Position numbers and translations under genes: made by a program. Positions 31,024-43,125 of a stretch of 64,000 nucleotides of DNA are shown piece after piece. The stretch comes from Mantamonas sphyraenae. Lineage: Eukaryota > CRuMs > Mantamonadidae. The notes beneath the pieces were generated by a model. That model was not told the origin of the DNA, did not search any database, and was given only the letters and a program-made list of their open reading frames with translations. The stretch covers positions 226,544-290,543 of the forward strand of contig JAPMXV010000011.1 in NCBI GenBank assembly GCA_026936335.1, read 5' to 3'. Numbering within the stretch: the first letter of the stretch is position 1; every line of letters starts with the position of its first letter.

Positions 31024-34000
31024 TCACGGGAGAACCTCTTGGGTGGGCAGTCGCATCCAGCCGCCACTCCGCCTTCGGCGAAGCCAACGCAGGCCCATAC
31101 CCATGGCAATGAACAGTCCGATGGCAGCCATAGAAGCGCCGAGAAACTGGAGGGCCACATCACGCAGGTTTTCGCGCTGGTTCTTCACGTTCTCCTGATG
31201 CTGGCTGCTCTTTTCTTGCTGGCAACGCAGGTACTCTTCCAGATCACCACACGTGCCACAATCGTTGTAGCGATTGCCCGAGTTTGGCACTCCGTCGCAT
31301 CCCGCACACGTGCTGTTGTCACCCGCACAGACCTCGCACGCGTCCATGACCAATCCGGAGTTCAACACACCGTCGCACCCGACGCACGACATGTCGTCTC
31401 CGCCACAGACACCGCACCTGTCCACGGTCTTGTTGGACCACAGCACCCCGTCGCAGCCACGGCACCACTGACCGTCGCCTGCGCAGCGGCCACAAGCGTC
31501 CACGGTCTTGTTGGACCAAAGCAACCCGTCGCAGCCCGTGCAGGTGCTGTTGTCGCCCCCACACATGCCACATGCATCTGTGGTCAGGTTGGACCAAGGC
31601 TGACCATCGCATCCGACGCACACGTTGAACCCGCCGCACACGCCACAGGCGTCCACAAGCAATCCCGAGTTGACAACACCGTCGCAGCCTGTACACGTGC
31701 CGTTGTTGCCACCACACACGCCACACGCGTCCACGACCAGTCCTGAGTGCAAGACGCCGTCACAGCCTGTACATGTGCTGTTGTCGCCTGCGCATACTGA
31801 GCACGCATCAAATTCAAACTGCCCCTGTAAGCACGGGAATGCGGCTCCTTCCACGCAGCGACCACCTTGTAACTCGTAGCCGTCAAAGCAGCGACAACGT
31901 TTGTCCCCGGTAGGTTGTGTGCAATAGTCATCCAACGCCGATTCCAAGCTCCGTTGCCAGGACGCCACGTCCCACATCGAAAGGTTGTACGACCCGTCCC
32001 TGATTGTTTGCATGACGCTGCGAATGATAGGTAGCCTCTGCTCGAGCATCCAGTACACCAGCGCATGACAAGAGGCTTCACCTTGCACATCAAGGATGCT
32101 GTTGTTGAGCAGCTGCAGAAGCGTCCCAGAGGGTCCTACCTTGTCCTGGCTTGCACAGCTGATGCTCTGGATGACATCGATGTACTCGCCAAAGCAGTAG
32201 CCGTTGTCCATGCCGTCATCCTCGAGAGACAGGGCCTTGAGCGTCAGTGCCATTCCTTCTGTAAAACACTCGGTGGCGGCAGCCATGGAGCTTGGGCGCA
32301 CAAAGGCTCGGAAGAGGTGGTCAAACACAAGGTGGCCCAAGTCGTTGTTGCTGGCCTTTTGGTACACGTACGCTTCGCCGGCGGTGGGTATGTACAAGAG
32401 CCCGCCGTAGCGTTTCGTAGCGTCGTTGGCTGGCAGCATGCTAACGACAAGGTCAAAGTCGTCCTGGGTGTCGAACATGTACACGCGCATGAGTTTGTGG
32501 CTGTCTGTACCGTCAAACGTGTTTACGTGGCGGAAGAATCTCCAGTCGAGGAGAGAAACAAATGTGCCGTACACGGAGCGAAGGTAGTCGTAGACGCGGT
32601 TGCGAGTATCTCTGTTTGCATGTGAGTCGCTGTACAAAGTAAATGACATGAGACAGGAGCCGAAGCGATGGACTTCGCGAGGGAGGGCGCAGTAGTTGCG
32701 CGCGTTGTCAAACTCGACCTCACTGAGATCCCATGTGAGATGTTCGGTTCGATTCAGCAGCCTAAGGGCACGAGCAACATCGAGACGAGCAGCAAAGTCG
32801 CGGCTCTCGATGGCTGTGTGATCCCAGTAGCTGCGCGCGCCGTCAAGGAGGGCGTCGTGCATATCCGCGTCCTCTGGGCGCAACTGTGTGGTCACGAGGA
32901 CGAGCGAAGCTGCTGCGAGGCGAACGTGTGTCCGTGATGGGCTACCAAGGCCAACAGGTCCGACGATATAGGTGGCCTGTTCAGCTGTAATGTCGGGAGC
33001 TGCCTTGTTGAGCAGGCTGAGGGCGCTGTCAAGGGCCAGAGTGCGCAGGGCACTTGAATACGTGTTTGTGTCGTTGGTGATGGCTTGCATGGGAGACAAG
33101 GCGCGGGGTTGAGGAAAGAGATATGTGTTGAGGAGGCTGAGGGTGGGCAGGAGAACCTCCGGACGATCAAACGTTGGTGTGAGACGTTGCAGGATGACAG
33201 GGGCGATGATATCTCGGTGTTGTGCAAATACGGTGCTGGGCTGCTGCTCCCCTCCTCCAGCGAATTTGTCGTAGGCTGCAATATCGGCGAGGGTAGCGAT
33301 GGCGTTGCGGCGGGCATGGAAAGAAGAGGAGTTTGTGGCATTCGCAAGCAGGGGTTTGAGGACATTGTCGTACCCATTAGTCTCGACGACAAAATGGTAG
33401 ACGGATTGGGTGAGCGTAGAGCGGCAGGTGGCATCTGCGAACGGAAGGATGTTGAGGATGAGGTCAAGACTCTGTGAGGCGTCTTTTCCGGTGACACATT
33501 CGAGGAGATCGCCGGCAAGGACATGGTCGGCCACAAAGGCATCCCACTGGGTGCACAACTGCGACGAGAGTGAAGCAGATTGGCACACAGAGGGGAAGGA
33601 CTTTGGAAGATCCTGTGCGAGGGCGTGAAACGATGACCACGGGAGACGGAAACCATCGCGTTGGACAACGGCGAGCCAAGCGGCGAGGAAGTCTGCGGAG
33701 GCGACGGACGAATTGGCCAGTGTGTACAAGGCGTCGATACGCGATGGATTCCGCTGGACGTCGTCGAGCAATGCTGGCGTGTGGCAAGGGAGCGGCAGGT
33801 GGGGGTGAGCGGTGGGAAGTGGAATGGAATGGGAAGTGTCAGGCGCCGGGACAGGTGATCTGGGGCATGCAGAGAGTCGGAAGGGACGTACCCGTGATAC
33901 ACGGACGGCTACATGGGCTGTCTGTGTCTCGTGTGACGTTGCAGTGTGCGAGGAGCGCAGAGGCGAGCTGGTGGGCGGTTGTGTTTTCGTTGCGAGCCAA

Positions 34001-34114
34001 CTGGCGCACAGTCAAAGTGCACTGGTCGTCATGCTGGCTTGCGGTTACCGACCCTGATAGCAACGCGCACAGTAAAACAATGAGCCACGGTGCTGGGGAG
34101 CCAAGGGAGCACAT
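31024..34114 (-). CDS. Type I membrane protein: collagenase (M9)-like ectodomain lacking HExxH, plus CGVCGG cysteine repeats
   Basis: Two minus-strand exons, 33892-34114 and 31024-33773 (intron GTACGT...CCAG, 118 bp), giving about 990 residues. The ATG at 34114 starts a signal peptide (SPAPWLIVLLCALLSG). Residues about 80-500 are helical and HEAT-like. A segment at about 500-700 resembles the catalytic part of microbial collagenases: MRVYMFDTQDDFD, then LGHLVFDHLFRAF where HEYVH would sit, then ECFTEGMAL where the third ligand EG occurs. The HExxH glutamate and second histidine are absent, so a catalytically dead homologue is likely. Residues about 723-920 are six or more cysteine repeats of the form DACGVCGGDNSTCTGCDG. 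One membrane span (about 946-965) and a short basic tail follow. Assignment to M9 is by motif order and is uncertain. Confidence 0.68.
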
Positions 34115-34171
34115 GTGTTCCAAGGGACGGATGTTTTGTTGGAAAGGGTGGGGACGGCCGCGACACACACA

Positions 34172-36947
34172 TCACAAGCTACTGCTGCTGTTGGTTTGCT
34201 GTTCGGTCTGGTCGTCCTTGGTGACGCCGAGGAGGGCGTTGGCAAGCTCGAGGTAGACGGCACAGTCTGGATCCTGGCGCCAGCGGGGTTGGATGAGATC
34301 AAAGTGTTTGAGAACGGCGTGGAAGACCTGCTTGTCGCCTGTGCTGCTGGCAACGCCGAGGAAGCGCTTTGCGGAAATGCGCTTGATGGGGTGGGTGCGC
34401 ACATACCGGAGGGCAATGAGAACCTGTTGACGGTCGAGAAGGACCTCGACAATGTCCTCGTACTTGCCGAGGCGCTCGAGCATGTCGAGCGCAAGCTGGA
34501 AGGCCGGTTCGTAGGAGTCTTGCAGACTGAGGAGTTGGCAAGCGACGTGGAGGGAGTCGTTGATGACGTGGTACTGGAGAAACTGGTGGAGCTGGTAGAA
34601 CTGGCCGTGTTTGACCAGGAGTTTGATGAGGAGTTCGCTGAGGTAGTAGAGAACGGGCAGCTGGTAGAAGCCCAGGGAGCGGATGTACTCTGTGAGGACG
34701 CCGACGAGGTACTTGTGGTCAAGTTCGCTGCTCTCAAGCGGGTAGAGGACGTAGGAGAAAAAGTCGTGCTGGTCGAGGACGACAAACCCCTCCTTGTTGT
34801 AGTAGGTCTCCATGTCTGCGCCGTCAAGGGCGAGCAGATCGTCTATGGAGGAAGGGAGTGCGTTTGATGACTGGTTGGAATTGGCGTCGGTATCGCGTGG
34901 GTCGCCGTCGTCGCCGTTGTCTGACTCTGCAACCTCGCTGACAAGGCCCGTGTCTGCGTCGTCGTCATGTCGGTTGAGAATGGAGCGGATGAGCTGACCC
35001 GTGGGGGTGTTTCCCATGTCGAGAAAGAGCTGAGAACCTTCCTTGTTGAGGGAAGAGTCTGCAGCGAGACCGCTGATCTGGCTGTACTGGCCAATGAGTG
35101 CGTAGACGCCTGCGCTGCCCTCGCTGCTGGTTGTGCTGTCTTGCATGCGCCTGCGTACACTGTCCTTGTCGATACGCTCCATGACGGCGCTGCTGTACAC
35201 TGTGTTGACGATGTCGAGAATGCGGGCGATGGTGGAGAGGCTTTCGCGCTCTTCTATGGCCGTGCGAAGGACGTGAAGGAGGAGGGCTTTGCTGTCCTTG
35301 CGTTTGATGAGAAAGGCGACGAGGTTGCCCTTGTCGCTAAAGGTTTCGCAGACGTCGCGAAGGTTTACGCGGAGCAGCCACATGTAGCCCGAGTCTTTGT
35401 CGAGGATGTAGCCCGGTTGATAGTAACGCCAAGAGTCGGAGTAGAGCTGGACGGCGCCGTCGATGGAGCTTCCGCGTGCGCGTTGGGAGCTGAGGCTGCC
35501 TGCGTTTGCAGTCTTTGGGGACGGGAGGTTGTCTTCGGGCGGAACAAAGGCACCCATGGGTAGCGGGGAGGCGACTGGGTAGAGGGGATTTGTCTTGAGG
35601 TCGTAGACGAGAGAGATCTTCTGGTCGGTGTTGTGGACAATGAGGAGGTTGTCAACTACGTTTACGGCGAAGCGGCCGCTCGCGTAGAGATTGATGACGT
35701 GGGGGTCGGACACAAAATCCCTGTTGAGCTGGTATAGGGCGAGTTGTTGGTGGGCGGCGTTGATGTGCACGACATAATTTCGTTCGTAGAGGAGGGCGAC
35801 GACGAGTTCGTTTTGGCGAAGAGGTTGGATTTTGCCCGTGTGGACATCCTTGGGCAGGTCGACGACGAGTTTTGCCATTTTGATGATTGATCCTGTGGAA
35901 AGGAGCGGAGTGGGGGGGTGGGGGGTGGGGGTGGGGGTGGGTGTTGGGATGGGTATCGGGGGGACGAAGCGGGTTGAGGGAAAGTGGGACCAGGGTTGTG
36001 ATCGGCGACGTACCTGGAACAAAGGTGTAGCCGTACATGATGTTGTTGTGGTCACCGGTGGCGAGGAGAGCCATACGTGCCTCGTGCTGCGGGAAGGAGC
36101 AAGGAGGGTTGGGGGGTGTGGTTAGCCTGGGGCCAGGTGAAGAGGGAGGGACAGAGGGGACACACACGTACAGAGTAGACGAACCAGCTGCAGGGCTTCT
36201 TGATGGACTTGACGCTTTTGAGTTTCTTGTCGTTGTGGATCTTGTGGACCTCGACGCCGGCGTTTGTGAAGAGAGCGATCTGGTTTGTGTGGGTCCAGTG
36301 GAAGCCCAGAAGATAGGACTTGGACTTGCAGACGTGGGAAAAGATGCCACCTGTTTGCAGGTTGACGAAATCCTGTGAGACAAGAGGTGGCGCACGGGGT
36401 GGCGCACGGGGCGTGGAAGGAAGGGGAGGCGGGGCAGGCGCAGGGCGAATGTTAGAAGGCGAGGATGGTGCAGGAGGAAGGTCAAGGGGGCGGCACGCAC
36501 GAGTTCTGTGTCTGATCGCTGGATGGCAAGGTAGAGGTTGTCGAAGCTGAGTTTCATGTTTGCGGCAGGCCTGTCATTGGAGTAGGAGAGGACGACGGAG
36601 GCTGTGTCGCGGGAGAGGGAGTCGGAGGGCTTGCTGCCACCGCTGCTACTGCTGCTGCTGCTGCTGCTGCTTGCGGTCTTGCTGATCTCCACCCAGTCGC
36701 CCTCGGTATCGTCGTCGAGGCCACGTGTGCTGTTCTGCTCAATGAGGACCTGTTGATGGTGGGCGTGCTTGATGTTGCGGGAGTGGGCGTCTTTGGTGAG
36801 GCGAACGGAGAAGACGGAGATCTGCTCGCCATTGGTGACAAGGAGGTGCTTGTGGGCCTCGTCAAAGAACACCTGGGTGTCCTTGGCGCTGTTTTCGCTT
36901 GCAAAGCGGACAAAGTGAGGCTGGAAGGCCACGTGCACACCGTCCAT
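34172..36947 (-). CDS. RMC1: RMC1 (Mic1/C18orf8), regulator of the Mon1-Ccz1 complex
   Basis: Four minus-strand exons: 36501-36947, 36172-36372, 36014-36086 and 34172-35892, all with clean GTGCGT or GTACGT donors and consistent phases; 813 residues. The N-terminal half is a beta-propeller (VFFDEAHKHLLVTNG, LLGFHWTHTNQIALFT, GRFAVNVVDNLLIVHN). The C-terminal Mic1 domain is strongly conserved: VLTEYIRSLGFYQLPVLYYLSELLIKLL (read in two parts), FLQYHVINDSLHVACQLL, and EDIVEVLLDRQQVLIALR. In animals RMC1 is the third subunit of the Mon1-Ccz1 GEF that activates Rab7 on late endosomes. Acidic and Ser-rich inserts account for its length above the roughly 650-residue animal protein. The ATG at 36947 lies 103 bases from the divergent LRR gene. 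Confidence 0.93.
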
Positions 36948-37050
36948 TGTCTGTCGAAGGTTTGGCGACGGGGCCGCCACCTAAAATTTGACCATTTCGG
37001 CCATTTTCGACCAAGATGGAAGCGTGAGATCAAGCGAGCACTATGAATAT

Positions 37051-38931
37051 ATGTACGGAGAGGAGCACGGGTTGGGGAGCAAGGAGGATGGAGAGGAGGT
37101 GGAAGAGGGGAGGAAAGTGGCAAGTCTGGTGGAGTTGTGTGTGCGGTGCGTGGCACGGCATGTGGGGCGACTGGAGCGGGATGCTTTGGAGATGGTTCCA
37201 CAAGAGCTATTGGAGAGGTGAGTGGTCAGGGTGTGCGTGGCATGGAGTGGAATGTGTGCCAAGAAAAAGCTGACGGGATTTCTCAGAATATGTGAGGAGG
37301 TGATTGGGCAAGAGTTTGTGAGTGCACAGGCAGTGGATCGGATGCTGGTGTCGAGCACAAGCGTGGTGGATTTGAGCAGTCTGACGCGGATGAGCGTGAG
37401 CGCACGACAGCGTGAGGAGGCAAGCAGCAGCAATGTGGAGCTGAACGAAGCGTTGCTGGAGGTGTTGACGGAGCATGGGGAGCATCTGGAGCATGTGAGT
37501 GTGACAGACGTGCGGCCGATGAAGGAGGTGGGGCGAGATTGCCTGCGGAGGTTTGTGCGTGGGATGCACGTGCTGCAGACGCTGGCGGTGAGCGGGTGCG
37601 CGTTTGTGACGGACGAGTTTGTCGTGCAGCTGTGCAAGCACACGCACGAGACGCTGGCCAACGTGGACTTTTCTGGTAGTGGGATCAGCGATGCATCGCT
37701 TCAGGCGCTGGGCAAGTGTGGTGGGTTGGCGCGGGTGACGTTGAATCAGTGTCCGCGGCTGACGGCGAATGGCTTCTGCAAGCTGTTGCGTGCGCGTGGA
37801 GCAGGACTGAGTGAGCTGGGAGTGAGTGACTCTGCACACTTTGACGACGAATGTTGCATGGTGCTTTCCAAACATTGCCAGAAGCTGGAGGCGCTGGACT
37901 TGAGCAACTGCACCGGGGTCAGCGCAAGGGGAGTGTGTGCGCTGGAGCCGATGAGCGTGGAACGGAGTGTGGAAGAGGAGGAGGAGGAGGAGGAGGAGGC
38001 GGATGCTTGTGTGGTGGAGTCGTGGGAGGATGGGGTCGGGAGCGAGGATGAGCTGGGGTTGGACTGGGATGTGGAGGAGGCGGATGAGGAGGCGCTGATG
38101 ATGGTGCCTGTGGAAGAAGATGAGTGGAGCGACGAAGAGGAAAAGGCATGGGTGGAGAAGGAGGCGTACGACGAGGTGAAGGTGGGCATGGATGGGGAAG
38201 CGATGGTGGGCTGTCCGGTGCTGCAGATCTTGATTCTGCGTGGCATCGGGATGACAGATCAGCTGATCGACCCGCGAGATGTAGATCGTGCATTGACAGC
38301 GATTGGCGGGCTGGCGCACCTGCGCGCACTGGCGTTGCCCAGATGGTTTGCGTTCCGGCAGCACCGGCGAGCAGTGACGTTGAGCAAGCGGCTGCGGAAG
38401 CTGGAGGTGCTGTCTCTGAGCGGGAATGCGTATGTGGACGACGCGACTGCGCGTTGTTTCGTGGATGGGTGTGCGTTGCGTGTGTTGGACGTGTCGTCGA
38501 CGCGTGTGACGCAGGCCTTTGCGAGGCACTTGTTGCGCACTGCGACGCGGCTGCGTGTGTTGCACATGGGACGAACGAGCGGAGTGGACGAAAGGACGGT
38601 TGTGCAGGGATTGCGAGAAGGGCATGTGATGCAGTCGCTGGCGTGGGCGAATTTCAGCCATGTGGTTGTGGGGACCACGAGCGAGGAGATGAAGGAACTG
38701 CTTCCCAATGCACGGCAGGTGCTTGTGGGCTACGAACACATGCACAGTGATCAGCTTCGGCTTGACCTGGACGAGGTTCACTGGTTGCTGGATGCGCCCG
38801 AGCTTTGGGCCGAGGAAACGCGTGTTGTGCGTTCGCGCATGCGATGGCTGCGTGGCCAAGAGGCTGAGGAGCATGTGGATTATGCGAAGCGTGCACGTGT
38901 GGCGATGCAGCGGGGGGTTGTGATCGGGTGA
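37051..38931 (+). CDS. Leucine-rich repeat protein (RAD7/AMN1-like F-box-type family)
   Basis: Two exons, 37051-37217 and 37287-38931 (intron GTGAGT...CTCAG, 69 bp), 603 residues. The short first exon ends in a segment like the RAD7 N-terminal helices (LVELCVRCVARHVGRLERDALEMVPQELLER, split by motif). The body is cysteine-containing LRRs of the SCF type: LQTLAVSGCAFVTDEFV, LANVDFSGSGISDASL, LARVTLNQCPRLT, LEALDLSNCTGVSARGV, then after an acidic insert (nt 37970-38170) LEVLSLSGNAYVDD and LRVLDVSSTRVT. These repeats typically bind substrates in ubiquitin ligases or nucleotide-excision repair. No clear F-box is visible. The start is the first ATG in frame; two other nearby ATGs (37014 and 37043) lie in other frames. 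Confidence 0.8.
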
Positions 38932-39244
38932 GGAGTGGTGCAGATGCGTGCGTGCGCCGCTGCATCGAAATTCAAACTTCAACGCAAAAATGTGGGTGCA
39001 ACAGTGTGGGAGAAGGGGTGGGGTCCCATAGAAGACTTGTGGATGTGTGTGGGTGGGTATGGGCGTCGTGTGGGTGTTGGATGGGGTGTGGCACGGAGTT
39101 TGTGCACGTGGCCGAAAATGGCGAAAAAGGATGCTTTTTCAGTGACCAGCCCATTTCACCGTTTCCGTCCGCGCGCTTGCTGACGACCTGTACGGCGACC
39201 ACAGGGGAGGAAACTCTTCGAAGCTGCCTGAATTCCAGTCGCAG
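38932..39244. promoter_or_regulatory. Intergenic 313 bp; likely promoter of the acyl-CoA synthetase gene
   Basis: Between the LRR gene and the acyl-CoA synthetase. It contains CCGAAAATGGC at about 39112-39122, the reverse complement of a motif (GGCCATTTTCG, 36999-37009) in the RMC1/LRR divergent promoter. Part of this region also stays open in the frame of the synthetase start, so extra 5' coding sequence cannot be excluded. Confidence 0.35.
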
Positions 39245-41623
39245 ATGATTGACAACACGCGTGAGGACGAGTCGAAGATCCTTCGGTGAGTGGAGCGGGC
39301 GTAGAGGCGGTCAGAGAAGGTTGAGGGCGGTGACGCATTCGTGGCGCGCACACGCGTTTGGGGTTTGGCTGCGTCCACAAAAATGGCGTGTGCAACGCAG
39401 AGTGTACAGAAACACAGCCTCGCACGCAACACATATGTGCGTGCGAGCACGTGTGCGTGCAGGTGCAGAGGGAGCGCAACGGGAAGGGTGTGGGAGCCGG
39501 GAACGCTCGTCGCTGACACGGGAACGTGATTGTCTGCGCGTGCTGGAAAAAAACGGAAGCTCGCTCCACGCTACCAAGGACGGGTTTGTGGACACGTTCA
39601 AGGAGAAGCAGACGCTGTATCCGTGCTGGGAGGCTTCGGTACAAGCGTTCCCAGACCGTGATTGCTTTGGTGTGCGCCAGGTGGACGCCAACGGCGAGGC
39701 CGGTGAGTTGGCCATTTTTGTGGCTATTTTTTTCCCTCTCGCATGGTGCGGCGGGTTCACAGGAACGCGCTGGGGTGCGTGCAGGCCTGCGAAAGGGTGG
39801 ATCAAACTGACACACGAGCGTGCAACTATGCTGGATGGACAACGGCCGCAGGCGACTTTGCCTTTGAGAGCTACGCCACGGTGTCGGAGAAGGTGAACCA
39901 GATCGCTTCGGGTCTGGTGAAGCTGGGTTGCGAACAGGGCGCAAACATCGGTCTGTACAGCATCAACCGCCCCGAGTGGGTGATGTCTGAGCTGGCTTGC
40001 TACCGTCAGAACTTTGTGGGCATCCCGCTGTACGACACGCTTGGCGAGGAGGCGATCGAGTACATCACGTCGCAGGCCGAGATCAACTACGTCGTGTGCT
40101 CGGCGGACAAGATCGAGAAGCTGCTGCACGTGTCGGCCAAGACGGAGTACATCAACTACATCATCTCGATGGACGACCTGAGCGACGACGTCAAGGCACA
40201 GGGCGAGGAGTCGGGCGTGACGATTGTGGACCTCAAGAGCGTGATGGAGCAAGGCAAGGAGAACATGGTGGACGCTTCGCCTGCGGAGAGCCCCGACAGC
40301 ATTGCCACAATCTGCTACACGTCCGGTACCACGGGCAACCCGAAGGGCGTGGTGCTGAGCCACTCGAGCTTCTGCGGCATGCTGGGCTCGATCACCATCC
40401 ACGGCGTGGAGGTGTTTGAGACGGACGTGCACATCTCGTACCTGCCTCTGGCTCACGTGTTTGAGCGCGCAGTGATGACCATTGTGTACTCGTCGGGTGC
40501 GTCGGCCGGTTTCTTCCAGGGCGAGATCCCCAAGCTGTTTGACGACATCCACACGCTGCGCCCCACGTTCTTCCCGTCCGTGCCGCGCCTGTTCAACCGC
40601 CTGTACGACAAAATCAACATGGCGTTTGCCGACTTTGGCGGCGTGAAGAAGTGGATGTTCGACACTGGTCTGGAGGCCAAGACGAACGCCCTTTCGGACG
40701 GCACGCGAGAGTCTGCCATCTGGGACGCTGTGCTGTTCAACAAGATCAAGGACAAGCTGGGCGGCCGCGTGCGCTTCATCATCACAGGCTCTGCACCGCT
40801 GTCTTCCACCGTGCAGGACTTCCTGCAGTGCTGCTTCTGCTGCCCGGTGATCCAGGGCTACGGTCTGACCGAGACGTGCGCCGCCTCTACGGCCACTCTG
40901 TTTGACGACACCGCATCTGGACACGTGGGTGTTCCGCTTGCGTGCTGCGAGGTGACCCTTCGCGACGTGCCGGACATGGACTACCTGCACACCGACGACC
41001 CGCCGCGCGGTGAGGTGATGATCCGCGGTGTCAACGTGTTCTCCGGCTACTACAAGAACCCGGAGAAGACGGCCGAGGAGCTGGAGGAGGACGGTTGGTT
41101 CCACACGGGCGACATCGGTCAGATCAACCCGAACGGCACTCTGTCGATCATCGACCGCAAGAAGAACTTGTTCAAGCTTGCCCAGGGTGAGTACATTGCC
41201 CCGGAGAAGGTCGAGGGTGCGCTGGGCAAGAACCCGTACGTGCTGCAGATCTTTGTCACCGGCAACAGCCTGGAGTCTCGTCTGGTGGCCGTCGTGGTGC
41301 CGGACCCGGAGACGCTGCTGCCGTGGGCGTCGCAGCAGGGCATGGAGAACGCGGACGACCTGGCCGCACTGTGCCAGAGCGACGACGTGAAGAAGTTCAT
41401 CGCCAGCGAGATCAAGTCAACGGGCCAGGCCGCCAACCTGCGCGGTTTCGAGTTCCCGCATGCGCTGCACCTGGAGCCGGAGCCTTTCAGCGTGGAGAAC
41501 GAGATCCTGACCCCGACGTTCAAGCTGAAGCGCAAGGTTGCTCAGGACAACTACGCCGAGCAGATCGAGGAGATGTACGCGGCCATCCACGCCGCGGACG
41601 ACGCCAAGAACAAGAAGAAGTAA
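39245..41623 (+). CDS. ACSL: Long-chain acyl-CoA synthetase
   Basis: The third exon (39852-41623) is certain: AMP-binding motif YTSGTTGNPKGVVLSH, LPLAHVFER, VQDFLQCCFCCPVIQGYGLTET, GEVMIRGVNVFSGYYKNPEKT, DGWFHTGDIG and DRKKNLFKLAQGEYIAPEKVE. These define the eukaryotic long-chain ACSL group. The 5' part is inferred: exon 1 39245-39285, exon 2 39560-39702, with phases that fit and a junction giving ILRRSLHATKDGFVDTF, matching the RRS...DG start of ACSLs. Total about 651 residues. The exon-2 acceptor is purine-rich and is the weakest call. The enzyme activates fatty acids to acyl-CoA for lipid synthesis or oxidation; the C-terminal KKK and lack of a signal sequence give little localisation information. 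Codon bias suggests high expression. Confidence 0.93.
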
Positions 41624-41729
41624 GCGCCATGTGTGGAGAAGCGGAGGTGAAGGAGAAGGACAAGGACAATTTAGCGGGCGACGCAAACGTTGCTCAAGTT
41701 GCACTCGCACACGATCTTGGTCACTCTTG

Positions 41730-43125
41730 TCATTGTTCGTCCTCGTCCCCTGGGGAGGAGGAAACGTTGGAGTCTGCATCGGAGTTGTTGTCTTCCGAGG
41801 CAGAATTGCCGTCGGCGGAGAGCTGGATGGCTACGGATGGTGTGGAGGTGGTGGAAGAGGTAGAGGAGGAGGAGGAGGAAGAAGAGGAGGTTTGTGCCTC
41901 GTCGCCTTCGTTGTCGTTGTCGGCTGTGTCATCCTCCTGCTGCTGGGGCACGTTGACGCCCATGCGACGCATGTGGACCTGGAGGTGCATGTTGACCTCC
42001 TCGGCTGCAGAGAGGTAGGGAAAGTTGCCGCCGAGCTTGATCATGCCGACGTGGGCGTTGGGGTAGCGCTCGTAAAGCTCGTCGCGGACCATGAGTGGGA
42101 TTGCAACGTCGTCATTGGTCTGTAACGGGGGGAAAGGGGGGGGAGATTGTTAGCCGTGAAACGAGGGCGGGTGGGACGAGTGGGGAGGGCGGGCGCGCGT
42201 ACGTCGATGATGGTGATGTTTTCGTCAGAGAGCTTGAGTTCGGGCACGCTCATGAGGAGACAGTTGAGGGTGAGGGCCGAGGCAATGCTGGAGCCCGGCT
42301 GAGAGTCGATTTGCTCGACCATGAAGTCGATCGAGTCGGCGATTTCGGAAGGGACCTCTTCGGTGGGGAAGTTGAGCATGACGGTGCGCTTGAGCATAAA
42401 GTCGGGCATGTATGGGAAGCTGGGATGGACAGAAAGTGGGTGGGGGAGGTGGGCGAACGGGGATTGTTTGAGGCAGTGTGTGAGCGGGTGGGGCAACAAA
42501 CGGGGGAAAGTGGGGGGAGGGCCCGTGCACGCGAAGATGCAGGCGGGCCAATGGAGGCAAAAGAGCGGGTGGGCGGGTGGGAAAAGGAGACTCGTACAAG
42601 GAAATTCCAGTGCTGTTCTCATTAAAGAACTTTGTGTCGAGAAAAGCGTTGGTGAGCACGAGAGAGAGGACCTTGTGCGGGCGGTAGGCGGCATAGAGCT
42701 GGACAAGGAAGCCGCCGAGGGAGCAGCCATACAGATGGGCCTTTTTGATCTGGATGGCGTCGAGGAAGGCATCAAAGCCCTGAAGCCACTCGGCGTGGGT
42801 ATAGTATGCGGCAGGAGTCACGGCAATGACGTGGAAGCCCTTGGGGGCGAGGGCATTGATCTGCTTGTAAAAGACGTCTGCAGTGCCTGCGACGCCATGG
42901 AGACACACCAGGGGCTCGCCATCGCGAGGACCGGCCTGATAGTACGACCACTCCTTGTCGGAGCCCCTGACACCGACGTTGACGCGCTGGCGAGCGATGT
43001 TTGCACGGAAGTACTTGAAGGCCTCGTCGTCCACTGGAAGGGTGTGAGCAAGCTACAATGGAATGGAAGGATGGGTTGGGAGAGAACAGGGCGGGGAGGG
43101 CGAGGGGGAGTTGGGGGCGCGTACT
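41730..43125 (-). CDS. SPG21: Maspardin (SPG21/ACP33) alpha/beta-hydrolase-like protein
   Basis: Minus-strand exons 43125 (one coding base), 42598-43033, 42203-42419 and 41730-42119; 347 residues. The first coding codon appears split by an intron: exon 1 ends ...CCCA, donor GTACGC, and exon 2 begins TGGACGACGAG, giving ATG GAC GAC GAG. No ATG exists in the roughly 135 bases upstream of the donor. The protein follows human maspardin closely: GVAGTADVFYKQI, HLYGCSLGGFLVQLYA (the G-x-S-x-G-like nucleophile elbow, Ser present), FPYMPDFMLKRTVMLNF, IDFMVEQIDS, LTLNC, ELYERYPNAHVGMIKLGGNFPYLS. Maspardin acts on endosomal/trans-Golgi membranes and its loss causes Mast syndrome in humans; enzymatic activity is unproven. 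The tail is acidic and Ser-rich. It converges with ACSL, 106 bases apart. Confidence 0.93.

Noticed and set aside
30866-31198. 110-residue plus frame between the coiled-coil and cysteine-repeat genes
   Set aside because: It overlaps the end of a well-supported minus-strand gene and has no recognisable features.
37207-38982. 591-codon minus frame opposite the LRR gene
   Set aside because: Composition is His/Gln/Arg-rich and it mirrors the LRR exon; no motif seen.
39311-41104. 597-codon open frame on the minus strand opposite the acyl-CoA synthetase
   Set aside because: It is antisense to a strongly conserved gene, His/Arg/Val-rich and without family features; it arises from GC-biased codons.
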